A stretch of DNA of 64,000 nt from Bacteroidaceae bacterium. GTDB taxonomy: Bacteria > Bacteroidota > Bacteroidia > Bacteroidales > Barnesiellaceae_A. Below the pieces are notes generated by a model, which searched no databases, had not been told where the DNA came from, and saw only the letters and a list, made by a program, of their open reading frames with translations. The stretch is taken from the NCBI GenBank assembly GCA_017522135.1, contig JAFXAB010000001.1, forward strand, positions 19,797 to 83,796. Direction: 5' to 3'. A program made the translations under genes and the position numbers. Below are positions 19,011 to 27,356 of the stretch, one piece after another. How positions within the stretch are numbered: the first letter of the stretch is position 1; the number at the start of each line of letters is the position of its first letter.

Positions 19011-19042
19011 CTTGCAGATAGCATAAAAATTAATTATCTTCG
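19011..19042 (+). promoter_or_regulatory. Promoter of the patatin-GH13 operon
   Basis: TTTG at 19011-19014, 20 nt, then TATCTTCG at 19035-19042 (one mismatch to TAnnTTTG), 22 nt before the ATG at 19065. Confidence 0.55.
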
Positions 19043-19064
19043 CAATGTAATCAAAGAATACAAT

Positions 19065-19883
19065 ATGTTTTGGTTTGGAAGTAAAAAACAAGATGCGCAA
19101 CGTCCCTATCACATAGGATTGGCATTGGGAGGTGGAGGTGCACGCGGATTTGCACACATAGGAGCATTGCGAGCTCTCGAAGAGTATGGCATACGCCCCA
19201 ATGTAATAGCCGGTACAAGTGCCGGCTCAATAATTGCAGCACTGTATGCCGATGGATATGCCCCTCAACACATTATACGATTATTCAGTGAGATAAATGT
19301 CAAAGAACTTGTTGATGTAACGATACCGCGCAATGGATTGCTCAAGTTTGATAAGTTTGTGCATTTTTTAGAAAGGAAACTACACTCAAGACGTATCGAG
19401 GACCTGAATACACCCACATATATTGTAGCAACAGACTTTGACAATGGTAAGAGTGTTGCATTTGACCGAGGCGACTTGGCCATACGCATTGCAGCATCAT
19501 GCTCCATTCCCATTGTGTTCCCTCCTGTTGAGATAGATGGCATACACTATGTCGATGGCGGTGTCATGCGCAACTTGCCGGCAACGCCTATACGCGACTT
19601 GTGCGACGTATTGATTGGGGTAAATGTATCGCCTATGCACAACGACACTTATGAGCAAAACCTCCTGTCTATTGCCAACAGAGCCTATAATTTTTTGTCA
19701 TCGGGCAATGTATTTCCCGATATGGCAAAATGTGACATCTTGATTGAGAGCGAAGATGTGAGCAATTACAATGTATTTGATATTGACGAACAGGAAAAGA
19801 TAGAAGCCCTCGGATATCAAACAACAATAGAGGTTTTGCACAATCTTCCCGACGATAAAAAGAAACTATTAAGTATCCTATAA
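19065..19883 (+). CDS. Patatin-like phospholipase (RssA/YlbK type)
   Basis: A serine acyl-hydrolase with a Ser-Asp dyad. The oxyanion loop LALGGGGARGFAHIGAL is at residues about 20-36, the nucleophile elbow is GTSAGS near residue 50 and the dyad Asp is in VDGGVMRNLP near residue 165. At 272 residues with no signal peptide it is a small intracellular patatin of the RssA group, expected to hydrolyse phospholipid or other acyl esters; the native substrate is unknown. The GH13 gene follows after 3 nt, so the two are co-transcribed. Confidence 0.93.
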   Translation: MFWFGSKKQDAQRPYHIGLALGGGGARGFAHIGALRALEEYGIRPNVIAGTSAGSIIAALYADGYAPQHIIRLFSEINVKELVDVTIPRNGLLKFDKFVHFLERKLHSRRIEDLNTPTYIVATDFDNGKSVAFDRGDLAIRIAASCSIPIVFPPVEIDGIHYVDGGVMRNLPATPIRDLCDVLIGVNVSPMHNDTYEQNLLSIANRAYNFLSSGNVFPDMAKCDILIESEDVSNYNVFDIDEQEKIEALGYQTTIEVLHNLPDDKKKLLSIL

Positions 19884-19886
19884 AAG

Positions 19887-21593
19887 ATGAAAGAAAAAAT
19901 CGTTATATATCAAGTCCTTCCACGATTGTTCTCCAATACATGTACCCACTGCATACCATTCGGCTCTATCGAGCAAAACGGTGTGGGTAAGCTCAATCAC
20001 TTTACCGATAAAGTACTGCATGAGATAAAGTCGTTGGGAATAACACACGTATGGTATACCGGTGTAATAGAACATGCCACACAGACCGACTATAGTGAGT
20101 ATGGCATTCCTCCCAACAATCCCTATATAGTAAAAGGCAAAGCAGGCTCTCCTTATGCAATAAGCGATTACTACGATATAGCACCCGACCTGGCCGAAGA
20201 TGTATCCAATCGTATGCAAGAGTATGAAGCACTTGTAGCTCGCACCCACAATGCCGGCATGAAAGTCATTATGGACTTTGTACCCAACCATGTGGCTCGG
20301 GAATATTGTTCCGACGCCATGCCCTTGGGCGTCGAACAATTGGGTACTCGCGACAACAATGAAAAACAGTTTGACCCGCAAAACAATTTCTATTATATTC
20401 CACGACAACGTTTATCGCCACGTTTCTTTATTGGGCAGAATACGGCAAATGAATACTACGAATTTCCCGCCCGGGCTACCGGTAATGACCGTTTTGATGC
20501 CTACCCCGAGAACTATGATTGGTATGAGACAGTAAAGCTAAACTATGGCATAGACTATCTCGACCGAGGCAAACAGCACTTCTACCCTATCCCCGACACA
20601 TGGTACAAGATGCGCGATATATTGTTGTTCTGGTGTAGTAAAGGAGCTGATGGATTTCGTTGCGATATGGCACACATGGTTCCTGTCGAGTTCTGGCACT
20701 GGGCTATATCGCAAGTCAAGCGTGAGTATCCGCACATTATATTTATAGCCGAGATTTACGACCCGTCGATATATCGCTCATACATCGAGCACGGGCAATT
20801 TGATTACCTATACGACAAGGTAGGCTTGTATGATAAACTTCGTGACATAGAGTGTCATGACATCTCGGCTGCACAACTCTCCTATTGTTGGCAATCGCTC
20901 GACGGGCTGTCCGATAATATGCTTAATTTTCTTGAAAATCACGATGAACAACGATTTGCCTCTATGCAATACGCCGGAGAAGCATTTCGCGTACTGCCAT
21001 CACTTGTCGTATCGGCCACGATGAGCTGTGCACCCATGATGATATACTTTGGGCAGGAATTGGGCGAAAAGGCTCTCGATGCCGAGGGTTTCAGCGGGCG
21101 CGATGGTCGTACAACAATATTCGATTATTGGAGCGTACCCTCTGTGCGTGCCTGGTATAACGAGGGTCGATGCAATACCGACAATCTTACTTCCGAGCAA
21201 TGTGCCCTGCGTGAAATGTACCAACAAATACTCACGTTGTGTAACACCGAGCAGGCTATATCGCAAGGTCGTTTTTTTGACCTGATGTATGTCAACTTCA
21301 ACAATGGTATGTTCGACCCACACCGTCATTATGCCTATTTGCGATATACCCAAGACGAGATATTGCTCATAGCTGTCAACTTTGGCACGCAAAGCAGCAA
21401 TGTAGCCATTAACATTCCGCAGCTGGCATTGGATATGATGAAAATAGACTCTGCAGCGTATGAAGCAACCGAATTGCTGAGTGCCGTGCAAGAAACAAAA
21501 TATCTGCACAGAGCCATACCATTCACAACCACAATTAATGCCAAAGGTGCTGTGATATGGAAAATAAAAATACCGAAAAAAAACATTCAATAG
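19887..21593 (+). CDS. Cytoplasmic GH13 alpha-amylase-family enzyme
   Basis: A glycoside hydrolase family 13 (beta/alpha)8-barrel acting on alpha-glucans. Conserved region I is DFVPNH near residue 132. Region II is GFRCDMAH with the nucleophile Asp near 258. Region III is IAEIY with the acid/base Glu. Region IV is LENHDE with the stabilising Asp. A beta-sandwich C-terminal domain follows. There is no signal peptide, so it works inside the cell, likely on imported or stored maltodextrin/glycogen. At 568 residues it lacks extra binding modules. Hydrolase versus transferase or isomerase cannot be told by eye. It is preceded by a patatin gene with 3-nt spacing rather than by Sus genes. Confidence 0.92.
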   Translation: MKEKIVIYQVLPRLFSNTCTHCIPFGSIEQNGVGKLNHFTDKVLHEIKSLGITHVWYTGVIEHATQTDYSEYGIPPNNPYIVKGKAGSPYAISDYYDIAPDLAEDVSNRMQEYEALVARTHNAGMKVIMDFVPNHVAREYCSDAMPLGVEQLGTRDNNEKQFDPQNNFYYIPRQRLSPRFFIGQNTANEYYEFPARATGNDRFDAYPENYDWYETVKLNYGIDYLDRGKQHFYPIPDTWYKMRDILLFWCSKGADGFRCDMAHMVPVEFWHWAISQVKREYPHIIFIAEIYDPSIYRSYIEHGQFDYLYDKVGLYDKLRDIECHDISAAQLSYCWQSLDGLSDNMLNFLENHDEQRFASMQYAGEAFRVLPSLVVSATMSCAPMMIYFGQELGEKALDAEGFSGRDGRTTIFDYWSVPSVRAWYNEGRCNTDNLTSEQCALREMYQQILTLCNTEQAISQGRFFDLMYVNFNNGMFDPHRHYAYLRYTQDEILLIAVNFGTQSSNVAINIPQLALDMMKIDSAAYEATELLSAVQETKYLHRAIPFTTTINAKGAVIWKIKIPKKNIQ

Positions 21594-21614
21594 AGTGCAA
21601 AAAAATCAGTTAAA

Positions 21615-21648
21615 TTGTGCAATAAAAACAAACATAGTTTTAACTTTG
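21615..21648 (+). promoter_or_regulatory. Promoter of prs
   Basis: TAACTTTG at 21641-21648 fits TAnnTTTG exactly; an imperfect TTGTG lies at 21615-21619. The -7 box lies downstream of the earliest in-frame start codon at 21615, which argues for translation starting at 21687. Confidence 0.6.
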
Positions 21649-21686
21649 CAGAAAATTTTCAACAGCTACAATTTCTTATAATATCT

Positions 21687-22625
21687 ATGGAACAAACAAC
21701 TCCTTTTAAGGTTTTCTCAGGTACAAATTCTCGCTATCTGGCAGAGAAAATTTGTAACAGTCTCGGTTGCGATTTGGGACAGATGAAAATTCAACACTTT
21801 GCAGATGGTGAGTTTGCAGTATCGTTTGAAGAGTCAATTCGTGGCGTCGAGGTGTACCTCGTACAATCTACATTCCCCAGCTCGGACAACTTGATGGAAC
21901 TTCTTCTTATGGTAGATGCCGCCAAACGAGCATCGGCCAAGTCTATCAATGCCGTAATCCCATATTTTGGTTGGGCTCGTCAAGATCGTAAGGATAAACC
22001 TCGTGTATCTATAGGTGCAAAACTTATAGCCGACCTCTTGAGTGCAGCCGGTATCGACCGTCTTATTACCATGGACCTTCATGCCGACCAAATTCAAGGT
22101 TTCTTTGATGTTCCCGTAGACCACCTATATGCTTCATCGGTATTTATTCCCTATATCGAATCGCTCAATCTCGATAACATGGCTATTGCTACCCCCGATG
22201 TGGGTGGCTCAAAACGCGCCAGCACCTATGCCAAGTATCTAAACTGCCCTCTCGTATTGTGTGACAAGAAACGCAACAAGCCCAATGAAGTTGCCGAGAT
22301 GACAGTTATTGGCGATGTCGAAGGCAAAGACGTCATTCTCATTGATGATATGGTAGATACTGCCGGTACAATTACCAAGGCGGCCAATCTGATGATGAGT
22401 TGGGGTGCTAAATCGGTACGTGCTATTGCCAGCCACGCAGTAATGAGCGACCCCGCTTCACAACGTGTGCAAGACTCTCAACTTACCGAAATGATTTTTA
22501 CCGATAGTATACCCTATACAAAGGATTGTTCTAAGGTTCACATCCTGTCTATCGCCGACTTGTTTGCCGATACAATACGTCGTGTAAATAGCAACAAGTC
22601 TATCTCTTCACAATATCTATTGTAA
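21687..22625 (+). CDS. prs: Ribose-phosphate pyrophosphokinase (PRPP synthase)
   Basis: Makes 5-phosphoribosyl-1-pyrophosphate from ribose 5-phosphate and ATP, the precursor for purines, pyrimidines, NAD, His and Trp. I start it at the ATG at 21687 (MEQTTPFKVFSGTNSRYLAE), which gives 312 residues, the family length; 72 nt of upstream open frame contain the promoter. Visible motifs are YFGWARQDRKDKPR (ATP-binding region), TMDLHADQIQGFF, and the PRPP-binding loop VILIDDMVDTAGT near residue 218. It is monocistronic, with a long hairpin terminator downstream. Confidence 0.97.
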   Translation: MEQTTPFKVFSGTNSRYLAEKICNSLGCDLGQMKIQHFADGEFAVSFEESIRGVEVYLVQSTFPSSDNLMELLLMVDAAKRASAKSINAVIPYFGWARQDRKDKPRVSIGAKLIADLLSAAGIDRLITMDLHADQIQGFFDVPVDHLYASSVFIPYIESLNLDNMAIATPDVGGSKRASTYAKYLNCPLVLCDKKRNKPNEVAEMTVIGDVEGKDVILIDDMVDTAGTITKAANLMMSWGAKSVRAIASHAVMSDPASQRVQDSQLTEMIFTDSIPYTKDCSKVHILSIADLFADTIRRVNSNKSISSQYLL

Positions 22626-22658
22626 GAAGAGACCTGATTTATGTATAATTGATCATAT

Positions 22659-22716
22659 AAACAACTCTCATTGATACTGCTTTTATGTAGATATCGGTGT
22701 GAGTTGTTTATTTTTA
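22659..22716 (+). terminator. Terminator of prs
   Basis: AAACAACTC (22659-22667) pairs with GAGTTGTTT (22701-22709), and the stem extends inwards with one mismatch and wobble pairs, followed by a T-rich TTTATTTTT. Confidence 0.7.
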
Positions 22717-22757
22717 GGCACTTATGAAGTAAATACTCAACAATAAATTATGACGCT

Positions 22758-25652
22758 ATGAAAACTACTATGAAACACACAATCGCAATTGTACTGATGA
22801 CGTTGCTTTGCGTTCCGTTGTTTGCTCAAGTACCACGGTCTATCGAGCAACTAAGGGGCGATAGTCAATCTATCTTGGAAAACGTTGCAAGACGCAAAAC
22901 CGACCATCGCCGAGCCTTGAAAGTAGAAAACACCACTCCCAATGCTCATACGTTTGCATATACATGGGGTACTCTGGAAAATGAGGATGGTACTACATGG
23001 TATTATACACAATCTTTTGAGGAGAGAGATTGGTACATAGGCTCGTCAGAGATTGTTATTTACAACAACAACTTTGAGGAAATGAGCAAGCTCAATGTCG
23101 TTATCCCGCAAGAATTGAATGTAAATGATATTGCTCCTGTATATTTCATCACATCGCAATTCTTTGATACCGATGCAAGCAGCGTAGAGATACCGGTGTT
23201 TGTACATGCAGTAGATAATGGTACACAGATAAACAAGGTGTATGTGTATAATCTCAACGGAGAGAAGGTACAAGAGTATGACTCTCGCTCTATGATATAC
23301 TTTACAGCAGCCAATGACTACCGTCGAGTGTTGTTGGTAAATGAGATAAACGGAGACATGATTATAGACATCATGACTCCGGCCGAAGGCGACGGTGCCC
23401 CTACCTCCGAACACCAATTTGTAATAGACCAGGACTTGCTATACTATAGCAATGGTCCGGCACTCAGCTACTATGCACTCGAAGGCAATCCATATTATAG
23501 CATCGCACACTTTGAGAAACCCTGCATGGATGGCATGGACCCCGAAACATTTGTCCCCACACAGGCTCCCGATAACTACTTGGTTGTAAAAACATACAAC
23601 CAAAATTTTGAGAGAGTCGATTCGCTGAAAATTTCTTTAGATGCAACAGACGAAAATGCCACTTACGGATTTGCTTCGCTGGGAATGTTGTCGTACAATG
23701 ATGTGAGATTGGGCGAATTTACCAATGACAATCAACGCAACTATATCATTACCCACTACGAATACTTTGCGCAGAGTGACGAGTTTTCATACCATTTCAA
23801 GGTATACGACCAAGAGGGCAACTATGTAAAGACCATTGTCGAGAACACCAGCACATGGTTTGGATTGAGTAATATTGAAGGTTGCGAGGAGCAAATGGCT
23901 TTCTTGAAGATGACAACCGATGGCCAGATAATGGAGATGATCGATATACCTTCATGTCAGGTAGCCGCAACATTCCCCGCCATCGTAGACGGATACCGCA
24001 TCTCAACAACCCTCGACCGCTACCCCGTTGGCGAAGATTATCAATATGTAATAGGATTGAGCCAAGCCGAAGTAAATGCTGATGGCGATGCCATAGCCCG
24101 CATTGGTTGGTACAATCGTGATTGCAGTGTCGATCACTATGCCGAGTTCAATTTGGGGAAAAATGCCGAAGGTTTTACACCCTACATTGCCAGCTATGTA
24201 CTCGACCCGTATTTGTTCAACACCGATGGCAAAAGAGAATATTTCTACCTGGCAATGAACAAACGCTCCGATAATAGCGAGGTGCTTGACAAAGTTCTAT
24301 ACTTGGCCGACGAAGATGGCAATGTATTGCGCACCATCAAGCCCGAGGACGGTAATGAAATAGAGTTCTCGAGTGGCGACATCTTTGACTTCTATACCGC
24401 CTATCCCAAGATGGTCTTGTCGTTCTACAATGGCGAGAAAGATGCCTTTGAAATTCAATACTTCAATCTACCCTTCGACTCGTTTACAAGTGGTGGTAAT
24501 GGCTCGCAAGACGAACCTTATGTGATAACAACACCCGGCGAGCTGGCTCAAATGCACACCGCATATAATGCAAACTTCATACTTGGCAATGATATAGATA
24601 TGAGCGAATATCCTCGCCCATACATTGCCCCTACTGAGTTTGGCTCTACTTTTGACGGTAATAATTATACTATTTCAAACATAGAGCTTAATAATGGTGG
24701 TATGTTTGACATGCTACATCATGGAACAGTAAAAAATCTACAACTGCAATCCCCTACACTAAATATAGGCGATAACAATATCGATATGGGTATAATTGCC
24801 AATAGTGCTGTGCAAGTCACAATAGAGAATGTCCACATCTACGATGCCTATATTTATGGAAACGGTGATAACAGTAATCATGTAGGTGGTATATTGGGTC
24901 AGGCATCATATACCGATATCAACGCTGTATCGATGTTGCGTGCCTACGATATGTATCAAATCAACAACTTCGGTGGTATAGTAGGCGCGATGGATAATAG
25001 CAATATCAATGCCGCTGTTACTACCGGCAGTATAGACTTTGGCAAGAACTTTGGTGGCATTGCCTCATTCGTTTCATGCAGTAATATCAGCAACGCTCAC
25101 ACCGAGTTTGCCCTGCTATTGCCCCACACATCGGGCGGTATTGTGGCAACTTTAAATGGAGAAACTTTCGATTCGACCATAAAACACTGCTACTCGACAA
25201 GCTTTGCCTATGGCGAGCTGGATGAATTTGATTATCCCACTCATGATTATAGGGATATTGTTTACACCAACAATGAAGGTACAATAACCAATTGTGTGGG
25301 TGGTGAAGCAATAATGAACGAGGGTCGTCAATTCTTTGAAGAACTCGGATTTGCCTATGGCTCTACTTACGATGCACCATGGACAGGCGAAGGCCTTCCT
25401 ATCCTATACTTTGAGAATGATTACCATAGCACTCCTACAATAGAGAATGTCGATAATGGCATCGTATTTAATGGATGTACTGTTGAAGTATGCAATGCAC
25501 AGAGTATAACAATCTACAATATGCAAGGTATGCTTGTGCGCACTGTCAATGGCTCATCTCTTGATGTCAGCGGCGTAGGAGATGGTATTTATATAGTATC
25601 GGCTATTAATGTCCAAGGCGAACATTCTACAAGCAAGATAGCTGTACGATAA
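22758..25652 (+). CDS. Large secreted surface protein with T9SS-like C-terminal sorting domain
   Basis: A 964-residue exported protein of unknown function. It has a signal peptide (residues 1-24, ending PLFAQ; ATGs at codons 1 and 5 are both possible), then about 550 residues of beta-rich sequence with repeated YNxNFE...V.SL-type strands that look like a beta-propeller or adhesin core. Residues about 575-880 hold GLUG-like repeats (GGILGQA, GGIVGAM, FGGIAS) and a leading segment DEPYVITTPGELAQM, as in bacterial adhesins that fold as a beta-helix. The last about 75 residues (ITIYNMQGMLVRTV to GIYIVSA...SKIAVR) match the type A sorting domain used by the type IX secretion system. Surface attachment or release is expected from that; binding partners are unknown. 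Confidence 0.88.
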   Translation: MKTTMKHTIAIVLMTLLCVPLFAQVPRSIEQLRGDSQSILENVARRKTDHRRALKVENTTPNAHTFAYTWGTLENEDGTTWYYTQSFEERDWYIGSSEIVIYNNNFEEMSKLNVVIPQELNVNDIAPVYFITSQFFDTDASSVEIPVFVHAVDNGTQINKVYVYNLNGEKVQEYDSRSMIYFTAANDYRRVLLVNEINGDMIIDIMTPAEGDGAPTSEHQFVIDQDLLYYSNGPALSYYALEGNPYYSIAHFEKPCMDGMDPETFVPTQAPDNYLVVKTYNQNFERVDSLKISLDATDENATYGFASLGMLSYNDVRLGEFTNDNQRNYIITHYEYFAQSDEFSYHFKVYDQEGNYVKTIVENTSTWFGLSNIEGCEEQMAFLKMTTDGQIMEMIDIPSCQVAATFPAIVDGYRISTTLDRYPVGEDYQYVIGLSQAEVNADGDAIARIGWYNRDCSVDHYAEFNLGKNAEGFTPYIASYVLDPYLFNTDGKREYFYLAMNKRSDNSEVLDKVLYLADEDGNVLRTIKPEDGNEIEFSSGDIFDFYTAYPKMVLSFYNGEKDAFEIQYFNLPFDSFTSGGNGSQDEPYVITTPGELAQMHTAYNANFILGNDIDMSEYPRPYIAPTEFGSTFDGNNYTISNIELNNGGMFDMLHHGTVKNLQLQSPTLNIGDNNIDMGIIANSAVQVTIENVHIYDAYIYGNGDNSNHVGGILGQASYTDINAVSMLRAYDMYQINNFGGIVGAMDNSNINAAVTTGSIDFGKNFGGIASFVSCSNISNAHTEFALLLPHTSGGIVATLNGETFDSTIKHCYSTSFAYGELDEFDYPTHDYRDIVYTNNEGTITNCVGGEAIMNEGRQFFEELGFAYGSTYDAPWTGEGLPILYFENDYHSTPTIENVDNGIVFNGCTVEVCNAQSITIYNMQGMLVRTVNGSSLDVSGVGDGIYIVSAINVQGEHSTSKIAVR

Positions 25653-25670
25653 AAGAAAAATAAATTGATA

Positions 25671-25707
25671 AAAAATCCGGCTTCAATCCCCGAAGCCGGA
25701 TTTTTTT
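25671..25707 (+). terminator. Strong Rho-independent terminator
   Basis: A 14-bp perfect stem (25671-25684 with 25692-25705) followed by a T-run, 18 nt after the stop of the surface protein gene. Confidence 0.85.
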
Positions 25708-25783
25708 GTTACATTTGTCATAAATACAAATATCTATTGTGTTGCAAAGAAAATTTTACTGACACCTAAATTGAGTAAATATT

Positions 25784-25945
25784 ATGTCGTGTTTAAGAGT
25801 CATCTTATGTATTATCTTTCCACCCCTTGCTGTTATCGATAAGGGTTGCGGCTCTATTGCCATTGTCACCCTGCTCACCCTGTGTGGTTGGATACCGGGT
25901 GTAATAGGAGCATTGGTAATCCTCAACAAAAACGAGAAACAATAG
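25784..25945 (+). CDS. Pmp3/YqaE-family small membrane protein
   Basis: A 53-residue protein, MSCLRVILCIIFPPLAVIDK onwards. It has the two-helix layout of the YqaE/Pmp3 family: an N-terminal helix with FPPLAV, a short polar turn (DKGCGS), and a second helix with the conserved LCGWIPGVIGA and a charged tail. Family members are hydrophobic stress-related peptides affecting membrane potential in yeast and plants; the role in bacteria is unclear. The gene is isolated between two strong terminators. A TACATTTG box at 25710-25717 may be its promoter. The longer open frame on the opposite strand is a shadow. Confidence 0.9.
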   Translation: MSCLRVILCIIFPPLAVIDKGCGSIAIVTLLTLCGWIPGVIGALVILNKNEKQ

Positions 25946-25984
25946 CTATCTATTGATCTATAGGTGTCGTACACCTAAATAAGT

Positions 25985-26023
25985 GAGGCGGTTGCATTAA
26001 GGATGATGCAACCGCCTCGCTTT
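25985..26023. terminator. Bidirectional terminator between YqaE and the TPR gene
   Basis: A perfect 13-bp stem (GAGGCGGTTGCAT 25985-25997 with 26006-26018) lies between two convergent genes. A second small 7-bp hairpin (TAGGTGT/ACACCTA, 25961-25977) sits just before it. Confidence 0.75.
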
Positions 26024-26043
26024 ATGATATCGATAATGCTATC

Positions 26044-27318
26044 TTAGAAACCCATCTCCATTTCAATGAGTTTGAGATTTTTAGCATCGTTGAGGTTGTA
26101 GTAGATGGTACGGAGTGCTACCATATGATCACGCTCGTTGGGGTCGAGTTGGTGAGCTTTCTCAAGGTAGGGCAATGCTTTACGATAGAGAGGAAGCACC
26201 TCAGCCTCCTTGGCGGCATTGAACTCAGTTGTATTAGTAATCTTCTCGCTCAATTCCAAATCCTTTCCAACACCTTGATTATAGTATACACGTCCTATAT
26301 TACCTATTGCAAGAGCAAAGTTGGGGTTCATGTCGATAGCTTTCTTGAAGCAGTCGATAGCACCATCAATATCGCCCTGAGCCTCAAGGAGTTGACCTTT
26401 GACATTCCACAACTCGGGGTTTTCGGGGTCATTGGCAACCACTTCATTAAGAAAATTGACAGCCTTCTCATATTCATTGGCTGCAATGTAGAGGTTGATG
26501 AGGCGAATGCTGTAGTAGTTCTCCTTTTGAGTGAAAGTTGTACCGTCGGGGCGAGTGGCAACAACATCGAGGTTTGAGAAGAGCTCGTTACCTTCATTCA
26601 AGATAGAAACGAGGTTGGCGGTATCTTGTGCAATTTCATATTGACCTACAATAAATTTGTAGACATTGTTTTGCTCATAACCGTTACCCTTAGCACGGAG
26701 CAAAGCCTTCAAAGTCAAGTCTCTGTCGCCCGTGTTGAGAGCAGCCAACGCAGCATTGTACTCAAGCATGGCATAGATAGAGTCGGCAGGCATTTGCTTG
26801 GCCATGCTTGCCATGAAAGGAAGGTCGCGAATTTCAATAAAAATGTTCCACATCTCATAGGCTTTCATGTACTCTTGTGCATTGAAGTAGCGTACACCGG
26901 CATTGATATAACCGTCAGAGTTGGCCAACAAGTCTTTTTGGATGTTTTTGATATATTTGGGTTTTACTTTACCCTTGGCGTTGGGGAGAGTGTCGAGAGC
27001 CACTGCCTTACGATAGTATTTGTATCCATTTTCAAGGGCAAGATCCATCTCGGCTTCCTTAACTGCCATACCAAATTGAGCTTGCTCGTTTTCTTTCTCA
27101 AAGAAACGTTGTTCGATGTTACCTGCAACATACCAAGCCTTTACATCCTCGGCCGACTCGCCTGCAAGTGCCTCTTGAATAGTATTGCGAGCTGCCTTGA
27201 AATCGGGTTTTTCAGCCTTTTTAGCCAAGCTCCATGCTTGTTCTACCAATGCTTTTTGACCAAACGAAAGAGTTGCTGAGAGAAGCAACAATGAAGCTGT
27301 CAATAATGTTTTTTTCAT
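26044..27318 (-). CDS. Exported tetratricopeptide repeat protein
   Basis: A 424-residue protein with a signal peptide (residues 1-20, LLLLSATLSFGQ), so it is probably periplasmic. It has TPR units throughout; the clearest is NPELWNVKGQLLEAQGDIDG followed by AIDCFKKAIDMNPNFALAIG (about residues 300-345), and another at the C-terminus (ALPYLEKAHQLDPNERDHM). It starts 38 nt after the gyrA stop and has no obvious promoter of its own, so it is likely read through from gyrA. A scaffold role in envelope protein assembly is possible; nothing in the sequence names the partner. Confidence 0.9.
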   Translation of the reverse strand: MKKTLLTASLLLLSATLSFGQKALVEQAWSLAKKAEKPDFKAARNTIQEALAGESAEDVKAWYVAGNIEQRFFEKENEQAQFGMAVKEAEMDLALENGYKYYRKAVALDTLPNAKGKVKPKYIKNIQKDLLANSDGYINAGVRYFNAQEYMKAYEMWNIFIEIRDLPFMASMAKQMPADSIYAMLEYNAALAALNTGDRDLTLKALLRAKGNGYEQNNVYKFIVGQYEIAQDTANLVSILNEGNELFSNLDVVATRPDGTTFTQKENYYSIRLINLYIAANEYEKAVNFLNEVVANDPENPELWNVKGQLLEAQGDIDGAIDCFKKAIDMNPNFALAIGNIGRVYYNQGVGKDLELSEKITNTTEFNAAKEAEVLPLYRKALPYLEKAHQLDPNERDHMVALRTIYYNLNDAKNLKLIEMEMGF

Positions 27319-27356
27319 AATTTTTGTTGTTATGGTTTTTTATAATGTTTAGACTT

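Noticed and set aside
25756..25974. 72-codon minus-strand frame
   Set aside because: It is antisense to the 53-residue Pmp3/YqaE protein, whose family motifs are unmistakable.
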